NCBI RefSeq assembly: GCF_019320115.1
Contig: NC_089581.1
Coordinates: 12,290,265 to 12,354,264 of the forward strand
Direction: 5' to 3'
From: Miscanthus floridulus
Lineage: Eukaryota; Streptophyta; Magnoliopsida; Poales; Poaceae
Length of the DNA stretch: 64,000 bases
Part shown: positions 24,061 to 33,359 of the stretch, one piece after another
Layout: each line of letters begins with the position of its first letter
How positions within the stretch are numbered: position 1 is the first letter of the stretch
Position numbers and translations under genes: made by a program
The notes under the pieces: generated by a model
Told to the model about the DNA's origin: nothing
The model's input: only the letters and a program-made list of their open reading frames with translations
Databases searched by the model: none

Positions 24061-24101
24061 TGGGCTTAGTAGCAATCTGGGCTATTTTTAGGCCGTGGGC
24101 T
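24061..24101. promoter_or_regulatory. Three TGGGCT (site II-like) motifs upstream of COX6A
   Basis: TGGGCT occurs at 24061-24066, 24078-24083 and 24096-24101, about 115-155 bp upstream of the COX6A start on the minus strand. TGGGC(C/T) 'site II' elements, bound by TCP-type factors, are known to be enriched and clustered in promoters of plant nuclear genes for respiratory-chain subunits. The function of these three copies is inferred. Confidence 0.6.
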
Positions 24102-24165
24102 TCATGCTAAGGGGTGTTTAGATCGGCAGTCGTTCGCTCGGCTTCGATCAACACTCTCCGACTTG

Positions 24166-24480
24166 AGAACGAGCGCGTAGCTCAGTGGCTAGCTTCTCCG
24201 GTGTGAGAGCTGCCCGCCAGAGTTCGATCCCTGAGGATCGCAACTCTGGTGTCTCACCGGGTACGTCTCCAAATAAATTTCGTTTGCCTCCACTTGGTGT
24301 TACAATAGAATCGTGACGTACCCGTCGCTTACGGAATCGTTGGATTTCGGTGATCTCGATAAGGACGCGACCTTCTAGATCTGAGTGTAGTTGTAGATTT
24401 GTCGCCGTAAATATTCGATGTGACAGGTACTGTAGCAACTTTTTAGATTTTAGGGTCCAACTAAACAAAGGGCTACGTTG
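24166..24480 (+). mobile_element. tRNA-derived SINE
   Basis: An RNA polymerase III A box (TAGCTCAGTGG, 24178-24188) and a B box (AGTTCGATCCC, 24221-24231) are 33 bp apart, as in a tRNA head, but there is no matching acceptor stem or cloverleaf. The body runs on for about 250 bp, as in grass SINEs. The 3' end and target duplication could not be fixed; a T-rich stretch at 24660-24700 may belong to it. Confidence 0.6.
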
Positions 24481-25910
24481 GCCTCGTTTTTCCTTCTTTT
24501 TCCTTCTAATTCTAGCTATTCGTGAACGTTCGGATCCAAATAAGCCACAAGTAACATAGACCACGTGCACGTCATATGTGGGTTGGCCCAATTATTTTCC
24601 CCATGAATCTAAATTAGCACGTTGTTTGCTCTGACAAGTCCGTTCACTTTTCTTTGTTGGTTTTTCTCCTTTCATTTTTCTTTTATTCTTTTTTTTTTGT
24701 TTTAGCGGCATCGATAAATTGTATAGAATAACTTATGTACACAAGTTATATCAAATAATAACATATATACACAAGTTGCATTTGATAACTTTTGTACTTA
24801 CGTAAGTTGTGTTTCGTAACTTTTGTGTTTCCAAGTTTGGTATAAGTTATAAGTTTAATTTGTTTCTTTGTGTTTAATAACTTTTCTGCTTTCAAGTTTT
24901 GAAATAAGTTATAAGTTAATTCATTCATTTGTGTTTACTAACCTTTATACATAAGTTGTGTTCATAACTTTGACAAATTGTATAGAATAACTTATGTACA
25001 TAGTTGTATAAACTAACTTATGTACATAAGTTATATTTGATAACTTTTATACATAAGTTGTGTTTCATAACTTTTATGTTTTCAAGTTTTAGTATAAGTT
25101 ATAACTTTTTATCACAGCTTACAAGAATAGATATTGATATGCTGTTATTGCAAAAATAAGGAAAAAAAGATTTAAAGTCATATGTCCATTTCATGGCTTC
25201 AATATTGTCAAAGAAGATACTCTCGTAATTGACAGCAACTTTTGTAAAGTCTTCAAGTGTTCATATTCAGTATCGAGAAGAGTTAATGTTTACAGTATAG
25301 GCATTGCTTTTGCTAGTATGTCCAATTCAACTAGTCAGTATGCTTCTTTGACTTCTTCACCGATTTTTGCAACATATCATTTGTTCAACCTTTAAAATAT
25401 TAACATTTCAGAAAAATCATTATCATTATTTTGCATAAATGACAGTGGAGTATTTGTTCTTCAATTACTTAAATCTTATGACAGCCAGACTCACTTTTAT
25501 TTCAAAGAGGTATTACTTTGTACTGAATGTATTAAAACTAGTTATAATACTCTGAATTTTTTCTATTTATCAAGTTCTATTTAAAACTGTGATATTTGAT
25601 TAGGACGTATTGCCTACATCTTCAGATTAGTTGACAAGATGTTTTTCAAATTTGTATGCCATGCAGGAGCATGCAAAACCTATTCGCGAGGCATTGACAT
25701 ACTATTTGTGCATCCATGAGGAGAATCAATCTTTGTTACATGCAATACGTGACATAGCTGAGCAACACATAAGAATTCATATTTGTACCTGTGATTTTGT
25801 GTTTGATGGAATCTTTATCTTTGCTCCTTCTTAAACTTGTCAGGATATAAACCTTTCAATTTCTAGACCAGCAAGGTATGACTGGTATGATTTTCTTGCT
25901 AGTCAACTTA
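24481..25910. repeat. AT-rich region with AAGTTAT-type repeats
   Basis: Between 24720 and 25110 the units AACTTATGTACATAAGTT and TTTGATAACTTTTATAC recur in both orientations. The remainder (25110-25910) is AT-rich. A 68-codon plus-strand ORF at 25631-25834 has no domain I recognise and is probably chance. Confidence 0.6.
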
Positions 25911-26051
25911 GGGCCTGTTCGGCAGGACTGAAAAATACTGTTCCGGCTGATTGTTGGGAGAGAAAAATACTGTTCTGGCAGGACGTGAACAGTGATTTCG
26001 TGAGAGAAAAAACAAGTCAGCCGGCTGGCTTTAAGCCAGCCAAACACGCAG
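25911..26051. mobile_element. MITE of the GGGCCTGTTCGGC type
   Basis: A 141-bp element with inverted ends GGGCCTGTTCGGCAGG and CCAGCCAAACACGCAG, flanked by TTA on both sides. The interior has the GAGAGAAAAATACTGTTC unit that recurs at 39770 and in related copies in this window. Confidence 0.75.
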
Positions 26052-26961
26052 TTAATTGATTAATTTATTGTATAGAGTTATGTATCTGACTTGTGTTTTC
26101 ATGTGTATGCTATGATTAACTTATTGTACAGAGTTATGTATCTAAATTATGTTTTCATATTTATGCTATCTAACTTATTTGATTAACTTATTGTATAAAG
26201 TTATGTACCTAACCTGTGTTTTTATGTGTATGTTACCTAACTTATTTCGTTAACTTATTGTACAGAGTTATGTATCTAACTTGTTGTACTTAATTTTATG
26301 TTATCACACTATGTTAGATAATCATGTTAGTTTTTTCTATTAAGTTATGTGTTTTTTGTTGTCAACTTTGTTATTTGTATTTATGATTTTAAATATTAAA
26401 TATTTTGTAGATCTCCCAATTGAAGACACCGATATGGCTGAATATCGTAGTTGTACAAGTTATGAAAATATATTATGTAACTTGTTATTGAAGTTTACAT
26501 CATTTTATGGAATTTGTTGTGTAGTATAGTGTGTAAAAGTTACTTTTATTTTGCTTCCCCCGCCTTTTTTAAATCCTTTTCCCATGTTCCTAGATGATTA
26601 GTTTCTGAAATAAAAAAAAAGCCTATGAATACCTAAAGAGAATGTTATTGTCATAGTGGAAAAAAGAAAAAATAATATTGCATAACTTAGCACGCTTAAC
26701 TTATTTCTACAAGTTATGTCGTGTAACTCAGTTAGTGTAAGTTATGCGCGTAAGAAAAGAGAATGATAGCTTCACATGCATGCACACAAAAAGAAAATGA
26801 GACTGGCGCGTCTGTACGCGCGAAAAGGAAACGAGCGCCTTCTTGCCATAAATGGAAAGAGGCGGGATCTATTGTTTTCCTGAAATAGAAACTGCTATAG
26901 TTGTCTGATCGTTCGTCCAAAGCAAATCGGTGAACATTCGCTCATTAATCAGCCTGCCTAA
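26052..26961. repeat. AT-rich repeats followed by unannotated sequence
   Basis: From 26060 to 26330 a 50-60-bp unit with AACTTATTGTACAGAGTTATGT is repeated about four times. It resembles the repeats at 24720-25110. No gene is seen in the remainder. Confidence 0.6.
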
Positions 26962-27283
26962 ATAGTCCCTATCACATCGATGTTTTACACAACATAGACT
27001 AAATATAAAATTAATTAATTGTACAGATCGAGACTAATTTGCGAGACGAAACTACTAAACCTAATTAGTCCATGATTTGACAATGTGATGTTACAGTAAA
27101 CATATGCTTATATGGATTAATTAGGCTTAACAGATTCATCTCATAAATTAGTCTCTATCTGTGCAATTAGTTTTATAATTAACTCATGTTTACTCATATT
27201 TAGTTCTTCTAATTAACATCTGAAAATCTAATGTAACATGAACTAAACTTTAGTCCTAGATCAAACACCTAAGTGGCCTAACG
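26962..27283. mobile_element. Degenerate MITE of the panicoid GGCCTTGTTTAG family
   Basis: The interior holds the family landmarks AATTGTACAGATCGAGACTAA, TTGCGAGACGAA and CCTAATTAGTCCATGATTTG, with an inverted second half. The same landmarks occur at 33085-33359 and 49385-49520. The boundaries are approximate. Confidence 0.6.
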
Positions 27284-27535
27284 TGACATTGCGACAGCAG
27301 CAGCCACCTCAAAATCGTTGACCTCCAACTATTTATTTTCCCTATTTCCCTAGGGTTTAGATTCTCAGGGCATCGGGCATGGAGTAAGTCACCGGTGACT
27401 TTCCTTCAGCAAGTTAGAGAATCTGAACCCACTTTCCTACAAGAAGTCTACTAGAATGTTTCTTTTATTAGTTTGGAAAAAAGAACGTTTCTTTTCTTTA
27501 GTGGAATATACTTTTTCCTTCTGTCACAACATATA

Positions 27536-27653
27536 GGCCCTGTTCGCTGGGAGGAATCTGGATGAATCTGGAGAAATTTGTGAGAGCGTGAACAGTAATT
27601 TTCAGCCGTGGACAGTGAGCTTCGGCTGGTTTTTTGACCAGCCGAACGGCGCC
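27536..27653. mobile_element. Short GGCCCTGTTCG-type MITE
   Basis: A 118-bp element with ends GGCCCTGTTCGCTGG and CCAGCCGAACGGCGCC, flanked by ATA. It is related to the MITEs at 25911 and 39710. Confidence 0.7.
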
Positions 27654-27959
27654 ATAGCTTTTCCTAGTCGAAATAAATGTTTCACCGGGAGAAGTAAATG
27701 AAAGATGTTTATAATAAAGTGAAGGGAAAATATCCACCGAGGAAGCATTGTTCACGGCTTAATTTCAGTGTCCGTTACCAGATAAATAAATTATTGGTTG
27801 TTTAAAAACAAATTGGAAGATTCATGATTGGTCACTTTGAGTATGATATGCATGTCTCATGACTCAACGATCCGTGGGTCCATTTTTAAGCTAAAGACAC
27901 TAGCGGAGCTAAAAGCTTTTGGAGTCCGGGCGATTTTTCATTATGCATAATAATAGCTA

Positions 27960-28104
27960 CTACTCTGTTTTTAATTATAAGACGTTTTTGCTTTTCTAGA
28001 TACATTGTGTTTGCTATGTACATAGACATATACTATGTTTAGATACATAGTAAAAATAATGTATCAAAAAAATCAAAACGTCTTATAATTTAGGACAGAT
28101 TTAG
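27960..28104. mobile_element. Stowaway-type MITE
   Basis: A 145-bp element with inverted ends CTACTCTGTTTTTAATTATA and TATAATTTAGGACAGATTTAG, flanked by TA. The inner palindrome AAGACGTTTT / AAAACGTCTT is intact. Confidence 0.85.
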
Positions 28105-28199
28105 TACTAAATTATAGTTTTATTCTTTGATATGAGGCTGATAGATAGGGCAGACGATGGTTTAAGTTGCTTTGCTTCAAAACATCATTCTTTGTCAGG

Positions 28200-28568
28200 C
28201 AATTACCTCGGAAGCTTTTGATGATACGGCAGTGGGAGTGCTGATTGCTGAAATTAAAGCATTAGCTGCTGATTGTTTCATCTGGCGTGTCGAGACGCGG
28301 TGAAACTGCCCGCACAGTTTGGCTTCCACAAAATTCACTTGGAAACTGATTGCTTCATGGGAAAAACGTCGACGCAGCGGTCTATCATTGGACGATAAAT
28401 GAGCTCATGCTTGCCTCTACGGAGTTTGTTTTTACCTTTGCTAGTAGATCTTGTAATAGAGTTGCACATCTGTTAGCCAAACAAGATACAGAAACACAAC
28501 GGTCGGAATTGTGGCATGTAACTCCGGCTTGTGTTTGTGACTTAGTTGTATCTGAAGCTCCCGAATGA
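28200..28568 (+). pseudogene. LINE ORF2, C-terminal RNase H-like domain fragment
   Basis: The translated pieces LIAEIKALAADC and FTFASRSCNRVAHLLAKQ match the RNase H-like domain (RVT_3 type) at the C-terminus of plant L1-type ORF2. The RxCNxxAHxLA motif and a WHVTPACVCDLV tail are clear. A frameshift lies near 28300, and the reverse transcriptase and endonuclease domains are missing. Confidence 0.7.
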
Positions 28569-28599
28569 TATGAATAGATGCAAGTTTATCGCCAAAAAA

Positions 28600-28780
28600 A
28601 AAAAATTGGGTGTGTGTTTAAAGTTCGAGAATGTAATAGAACTACTCACGAGCTGGCTAAGTTGGGTAATTTCTGTAAAAAATTGAGTGTGTGTTTAAAG
28701 TTCGAGAATGTAATAGAACTGATCACGAGCTCTAAGTTGGGTCATTTGTGTATTCGGGGAGCGGAGCGAGCCACCAGTTT
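28600..28780 (+). repeat. Duplicated RNase H motif segment next to the Helitron end
   Basis: Two direct copies (about 28608-28680 and 28686-28750) share GTGTGTTTAAAGTTCGAGAATG and TAATAGAACT, then CACGAGCT and AAGTTGGGT. They encode the FKVRECNRTTHELAKLG form of the RNase H motif. A ~40-bp unit with TTCGGGGAGCGGAGCGAG is also duplicated, here at 28753 and after the Helitron at 31337. Confidence 0.75.
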
Positions 28781-28790
28781 CATTTGTGTA

Positions 28791-31336
28791 CTAGAAAACT
28801 CGGCGCGGCTTTGCCGCGCCCTGCCTGATTTCGGCAGCCTAGTTTTTTTTTTTCCTTTTTTTTGTCATTTGATCAAGCAACTGGTGGCCGTTATGGAGGT
28901 GCTATCCTGCCACTGCAACCTCTCACATCTCAATGACAAACAGTGTAACTATGGTGAGATGGAATGGAGTCAAATAAATTGCTTTGGTACAGAATTAACA
29001 TACTTCCCCTGCAATTAGCAGAATGCCAGAGTTTACAACTACTTTGAGATTTAAAAGCCAGTAGTAAAGACAGTACATCTAACACTGAAATCAAGATCAT
29101 CTATGCTCTCAATTTTGAATTATCTAAGGATTTTCAATTATCTATAATAACAATGTTGGTCAGAAAATATAGGCAGCTGAAGAAGATAAGTAAGAACATT
29201 CATAGTATCTGTCAAGCTAGAAGTGTACATGAAAACTATATTATGTATAAAATTAATCAGACAAAAACGTACAAGTAGCATTAAAGAAAGTACTATAATT
29301 AATTTAGAAGTTATGACAATTTCTAACATGTTTAAGACTTTAAGTACCAGAATGTTTTATTTTTAATTTTCTTAAAATAAACAAGTCAAGATGTAGCAAT
29401 CTGAAATGTCAGGTCTTGTTCAAAGATGGGAAGCTCTTGAATGCCACAGATTATTAACATGAACAAGTACTGTGTAGCTCTTCAAAAGATAATCCTATTC
29501 TTGAAGGTCTGACACAAAACAAAGATGCATTCATTATAACTGAAAACTCCATGTTGCACCTTACTTCCGAATGCAAAAAAAAACCGCTCTATTCACAGGC
29601 TCATTATCTATGAAACACCGGAACTCCAGCTACATTTACTAGACACATACATCATGTGGTTACATATGCGGGGACCTCACTTATACACATCTTACTGCTA
29701 ACTGCAATTGTGCAGTTTCAAATGCCAGAGTCAGAAGGGCAAAAGGCGACTCTAATCAGGCTAGCTTAAAGGTACTACTTATATCCTGCACGGCACCACG
29801 GTGATTCGCAAGGAGCGGTCGGTCTGAGGGCAAAATCAGGAACATAACAACGAAATGCTCAGACAAAGGTAACTGCATAATCATTATCATTGAAATACGT
29901 CCATCAGGATAAATAGATACAGTTAGGCATGCAGTTACGCTTATAATGTATTTTGTAACGTATAGCGTATTTTGTTTCAATAAATTAGGCAAAGGAAACC
30001 AGACATAGTGTGGTAGTCCTACCAGTGACCCTTATTTGTGCGACATGGTATGTGCATTGTAATGAATCATTTTCTATTTGTATCTTATTACATTGAGCTT
30101 TCTATCATGCCTCAAATAAAGAAAAAGACTGTCTCTGTATGTTAATTCTCTAATTCAATAAACACTACAAATTTACTAGCACATATGTCAAGAATTGCAC
30201 AATAAACCCAATAACCTGTACAAAATTCAAATCCATATACTTCTGTCATGGTGATGGTGCCACCGAAAATTGCTGGTACTGCCCACATGAAAACTAATCG
30301 GATCCACATACACCAGGATATTTGCAGCAAATTTGCACTTTAGTCACCATCAGACTTGCCACTGGACAGCTAATGAAACCTCTTGCATGCAGTGAACAAA
30401 GGAAAAAAAAGTAATAATATAATCAAAGAACTAACCCGTTCGTCTTGGGGCTGGCTTTGTTCACGGTTTCCACAGCGAAGGGAGTCCGGGTGGCGCGGCG
30501 AGGCTGGGGGCAGATGACCTCCGCCCGGGGCGGCGGCGGCGCATCCATCTGCCAGAACCTGGACCTCCTCTCGGGCATTGCCTCGGCCCTCGAGATCGGC
30601 TGCCTCAAATAGCAGTGCTCCATGCCTGACGCTCACAGCCTCCTGAAACCCAGATGAGGAGAAATTGAGTCCGCTAGATTGGAAGGAAGCGATTGCAATG
30701 GAGCGAGCCAGCGATGAGAAACCAATTCGCGTACATACAGAAATCAAAACCGCGGAGGAAATCCAAACAGGACTGGTACCGCGGCCTCGACGGGGGCGCG
30801 GGCGTCGAACGGCGATGCCGCTTCAGCGGTGGCGGCAGTGGCACTCGGCAGCGCGGCCTGGGTGGGGGTTGCGACGGGGGCGAGGGCGGGAGTGGTGGCC
30901 GTGGCGGAAGCGCGGCGCGGGCCTGTGGGAAGAGGGGCGTCGGGACTCCCGTTAAGGCGGCGCTCGGCAGCGCGGCCTGAGTGGAGGCTAGGACGGGGGC
31001 AGCACTCGGCGGGGACGGGAGCTGCGGCGGCGCGACATGGGGCTACGGGAGGAGGAGCGCCGAAATTCGGGAATGGGGGAGCACGGCACGGGAGGACGGA
31101 TCGAAGTGAGGCCCGAGCGGAAGGCAGGTCGGCCAGGATTGCGGGTTGATTTCGGTAAAGTTCGAGGGCTTTTTTGCAAACAAAAACCTGAGACGAGGCA
31201 TGGACTGAGGGTTGATTCGACTAAAGTTTAAGGGTTTTTTTGTAAAAAAAACCACGCCTCGCACACGGCCAGGAAAAGCTGGCGACGTGGCCACGCTCGT
31301 CGGCCCGCTTTTGGACCCAGGATTCATATAGAAAGA
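28791..31336 (-). mobile_element. Non-autonomous Helitron carrying captured sequence
   Basis: On the minus strand the element starts TCTTTCTATATGAATCC (from 31336) and ends in CTAG (28794-28791). A perfect hairpin of GGCGCGGC/GCCGCGCC with a 3-nt loop (28802-28820) lies 7 nt before the CTAG. Flanks in that orientation are ...CCCCGAA before TC and TACACAAATG after CTAG, which is insertion between A and T. Removing it rejoins a TTTGTGTA|TTCGGGGAGC site that is also present at 28743-28770 as a pre-existing duplicate. At 2546 bp it has no Rep/helicase. A spliced exon (30436-30641) and a GC-rich stretch (30780-31130) look captured. A ~60-bp direct repeat (31141-31260) lies near the 5' end. Confidence 0.88.
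30436..30641 (-). pseudogene. Captured exon of a plant-specific protein of unknown function
   Basis: The minus-strand exon is bounded by an acceptor TTTCAG (near 30642) and a donor GTTAGT (30435-30430). An ATG at 30623 opens [20 protein letters not shown], followed by [40 protein letters not shown] and TNG. The Arg-rich start, '[16 protein letters not shown]' and 'CPQPRR' recall the first coding exon of a small plant protein family without known function (At1g68490-like, from memory and unverified). The rest of that protein is not found here. A possible later exon at 29760-29823 is weak. It lies wholly inside the Helitron. Confidence 0.5.
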
Positions 31337-31427
31337 TTCGGGGAGCGGAGCGAGTAATTGTTGCTAACGATTTGTTAGCCGAGTAATGAAGTTATACCCA
31401 GTTCCAAAAAAAACATCATTCTTTGTC

Positions 31428-31984
31428 TCTTTCACAAACACAAATAATTACTATATTAATCTTCTAAAATCACGTCTATTTGTATTAACTTAATTTAACT
31501 TAAAACCTTTTAAGAATCTTAAATTAAAATTCCTTAAAATTGGGGGTTTTTTGTAAATTATTTGAATTTTAGAACATCGACGGAATTATCAAAAATCAAG
31601 AAAAATATCAATTAATAATACAAATAAAGCATAGATTAAGAGAACATGTACACCAAGATTTAGCTAGTCCGTTGGAGTACGCTAAACTGTGGATAGGAAA
31701 TCTTATAGAGTGGATAGCCAAATTGAGATATGGAGGATGGGATGTAGGGTGTGTGCGGGAGATGTTCTTACTTTACTACTATCCAACCAAATAAAATATC
31801 TAAGGAAATACTTTTATTTTATATTATTACAACTTACACTAGTTCTCTCCATCTGACGCACAAGATTGCCCATCCGGACCTTGCATTGCCATTCACTATT
31901 TGCCATCATTCCCTTCAAATTTGCCCCACCCTCAGCCGCTCCCTACCGTCCTTGCCATGAATTGATCCCAAGTTGGCTATTAAG
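31428..31984. other. AT-rich sequence without recognised features
   Basis: About 550 bp to the right of the LINE target duplication. No gene, repeat or regulatory element could be supported. Confidence 0.6.
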
Positions 31985-32552
31985 GTAGTGTTTGATTCAA
32001 GAAATGATGACATTGAGGTGGGATATTACACTTAAAGTTGGTGTTTGATTTTAGGACAGAGAGAGTTAGACACAGTCCAAGATGTAAGATGACTTTGTCC
32101 TAAAAAATGACAAACAGAGTCATCCCAAGTGGGACGGGTGTCGCTAAGCACGCGTGTGCGAGGAAGAAGAGGGGTGGGCAGGCCAAGGGCGGCGGCCCGA
32201 GCTGGCTGTAGGTGGGGTCAGCCCAAGCTTGCCTATGCGGGGCCAAGGGCTGCGTAGGGGGCAGTAGCCTGAGCTTGTTGGCATTGGACCGAGGGCGGCT
32301 CGGGGGGCGGCAGCCCAAGCTCGGAGTTCGACGAGCGAGGGCGAGGTGTAGAAGAAGAGGAGAAAATTTTTAAAAAATATTGACACGTGGGCTTTACGTG
32401 TCATAGTCTCATCCATTTTTCCAGTGCCCTCGACCCAAACACACACATGGATAGTCCTATTTCCCTTAACCAAACAAGAAAATTAAACGCACCCATCCTC
32501 CAAAATACAGACAACATCATCTCACTTCACCTTATCTCACAACCAAACGCTA
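31985..32552. mobile_element. Possible TIR element with GC-rich core
   Basis: The left end (TAGTGTTTGATTCAAG) and right end (AACCAAACGCTAAG) are rough inverted copies, and both carry ATGATG/CATCAT further in. The core at 32140-32340 is GC-rich with repeated GGCCAAGGGC. No transposase is present. The family is not determined. Confidence 0.4.
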
Positions 32553-32769
32553 AGTAAAAATAGAATCTGTGACTACCACAAACAATGTTACGCTTAAGAG
32601 TCATCATTTTCTTGAAGCGGCTGTCCAGAAAAATAAGCATCGTGTTCGCTTGATCGTTTCTGTGGTGCGCAAGGATCCAACTTATGAGATGCAATTTTTT
32701 TCTAACTGCTTTTTTTGTACTTATGCAACTGTCTCATATCGTTGTGTATGAACTAGCATCGTAAATTCG

Positions 32770-32910
32770 GCTTACTTTAAATCCGGTTTGTTCGGTTTTT
32801 TTTTTAGCCGGAACGGTATTTTTCTCTCACAACATTTCAGTCAGAACAGTATTTTTCAATCAATTTTAGTTAAGTTTCAGCGAGCCGCACAGGACGAATA
32901 GGCGGCCACA
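32770..32910. mobile_element. Degenerate GTTCGG-type MITE
   Basis: It contains TTGTTCGGTTTTTT, TATTTTTCTCTCACAACATTT and CAGCGAGCCGCACAGGAC, the arrangement of the MITEs at 25911 and 39710 in the opposite direction. The boundaries are unclear. Confidence 0.5.
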
Positions 32911-33084
32911 TCTCTGCTCCCAGCATTTCAGCCCTAGTAGAGTCGTAGCACAGTCAAAAGCATCTTCGGTGATCGGTCCTTGTCATTGATCCTTCTATCT
33001 CAAGAGTCTAACAATATCCTTTTCACAGCCTCCAACCAACGACTTTCCACAGAAATTTCTTGGTTTCAGAATCCGGAAAAGCTA

Positions 33085-33359
33085 GGCCCTTGTTTAGTTA
33101 CCTCAGAATTCAAATTTTGGCACTATGTAAAAAGAAGATTTTCCGTCACATCAAACATGCGGTACATGCATGGAATACTAAATGTTGACGAAATCAAAAA
33201 CTAATTGCACAGTTTGGTTGTACTTTGCGAGACGAATGTTTTGAGCCTAATTAATCAACGATCGGACAATTATTACCAAATACAAATGCAGTGCTACAGT
33301 ACGCTACAGTACCTTGAATTTTTGGCGGCGCCAACTTTGAGGGCAAACTAAACGCGCCC
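33085..33359. mobile_element. MITE of the panicoid GGCCTTGTTTAG family
   Basis: It starts GGCCCTTGTTTAGTTACC and ends GGGCAAACTAAACGCGCCC. It has the landmarks ACATGCATGGAATACTAAAT, TTGCACAGTTTGG and TTTGCGAGACGAATG. It lies about 130 bp upstream of lectin kinase pseudogene 1, within its putative promoter. Confidence 0.85.

Larger units (their letters stand above)
28197..31411 (+). mobile_element. 5'-truncated LINE remnant with target duplication, holding a Helitron
   Basis: The 16-bp AACATCATTCTTTGTC lies on both sides (28181-28196 and 31412-31427), and the right copy is preceded by an A-run after CCCAGTTCC. This is the signature of target-primed reverse transcription. Without the Helitron the insert is about 670 bp, so it is strongly 5'-truncated. 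It carries the RNase H end of a plant LINE ORF2 and internal duplications. An earlier A-run at 28593-28604 suggests two joined 3' ends. Confidence 0.82.

Noticed and set aside
23646..24110. 154-codon plus-strand ORF over COX6A exons 1 and 2
   Set aside because: It is antisense to spliced COX6A exons with consistent splice phases and carries no domain.
24178..24231. Possible tRNA gene (A and B boxes)
   Set aside because: No cloverleaf or acceptor stem can be formed, and the sequence continues as a longer SINE-like body.
25631..25834. 68-codon ORF considered as an exon
   Set aside because: No recognised domain. A splice-like TGCAG precedes it, but there is no partner exon nearby.
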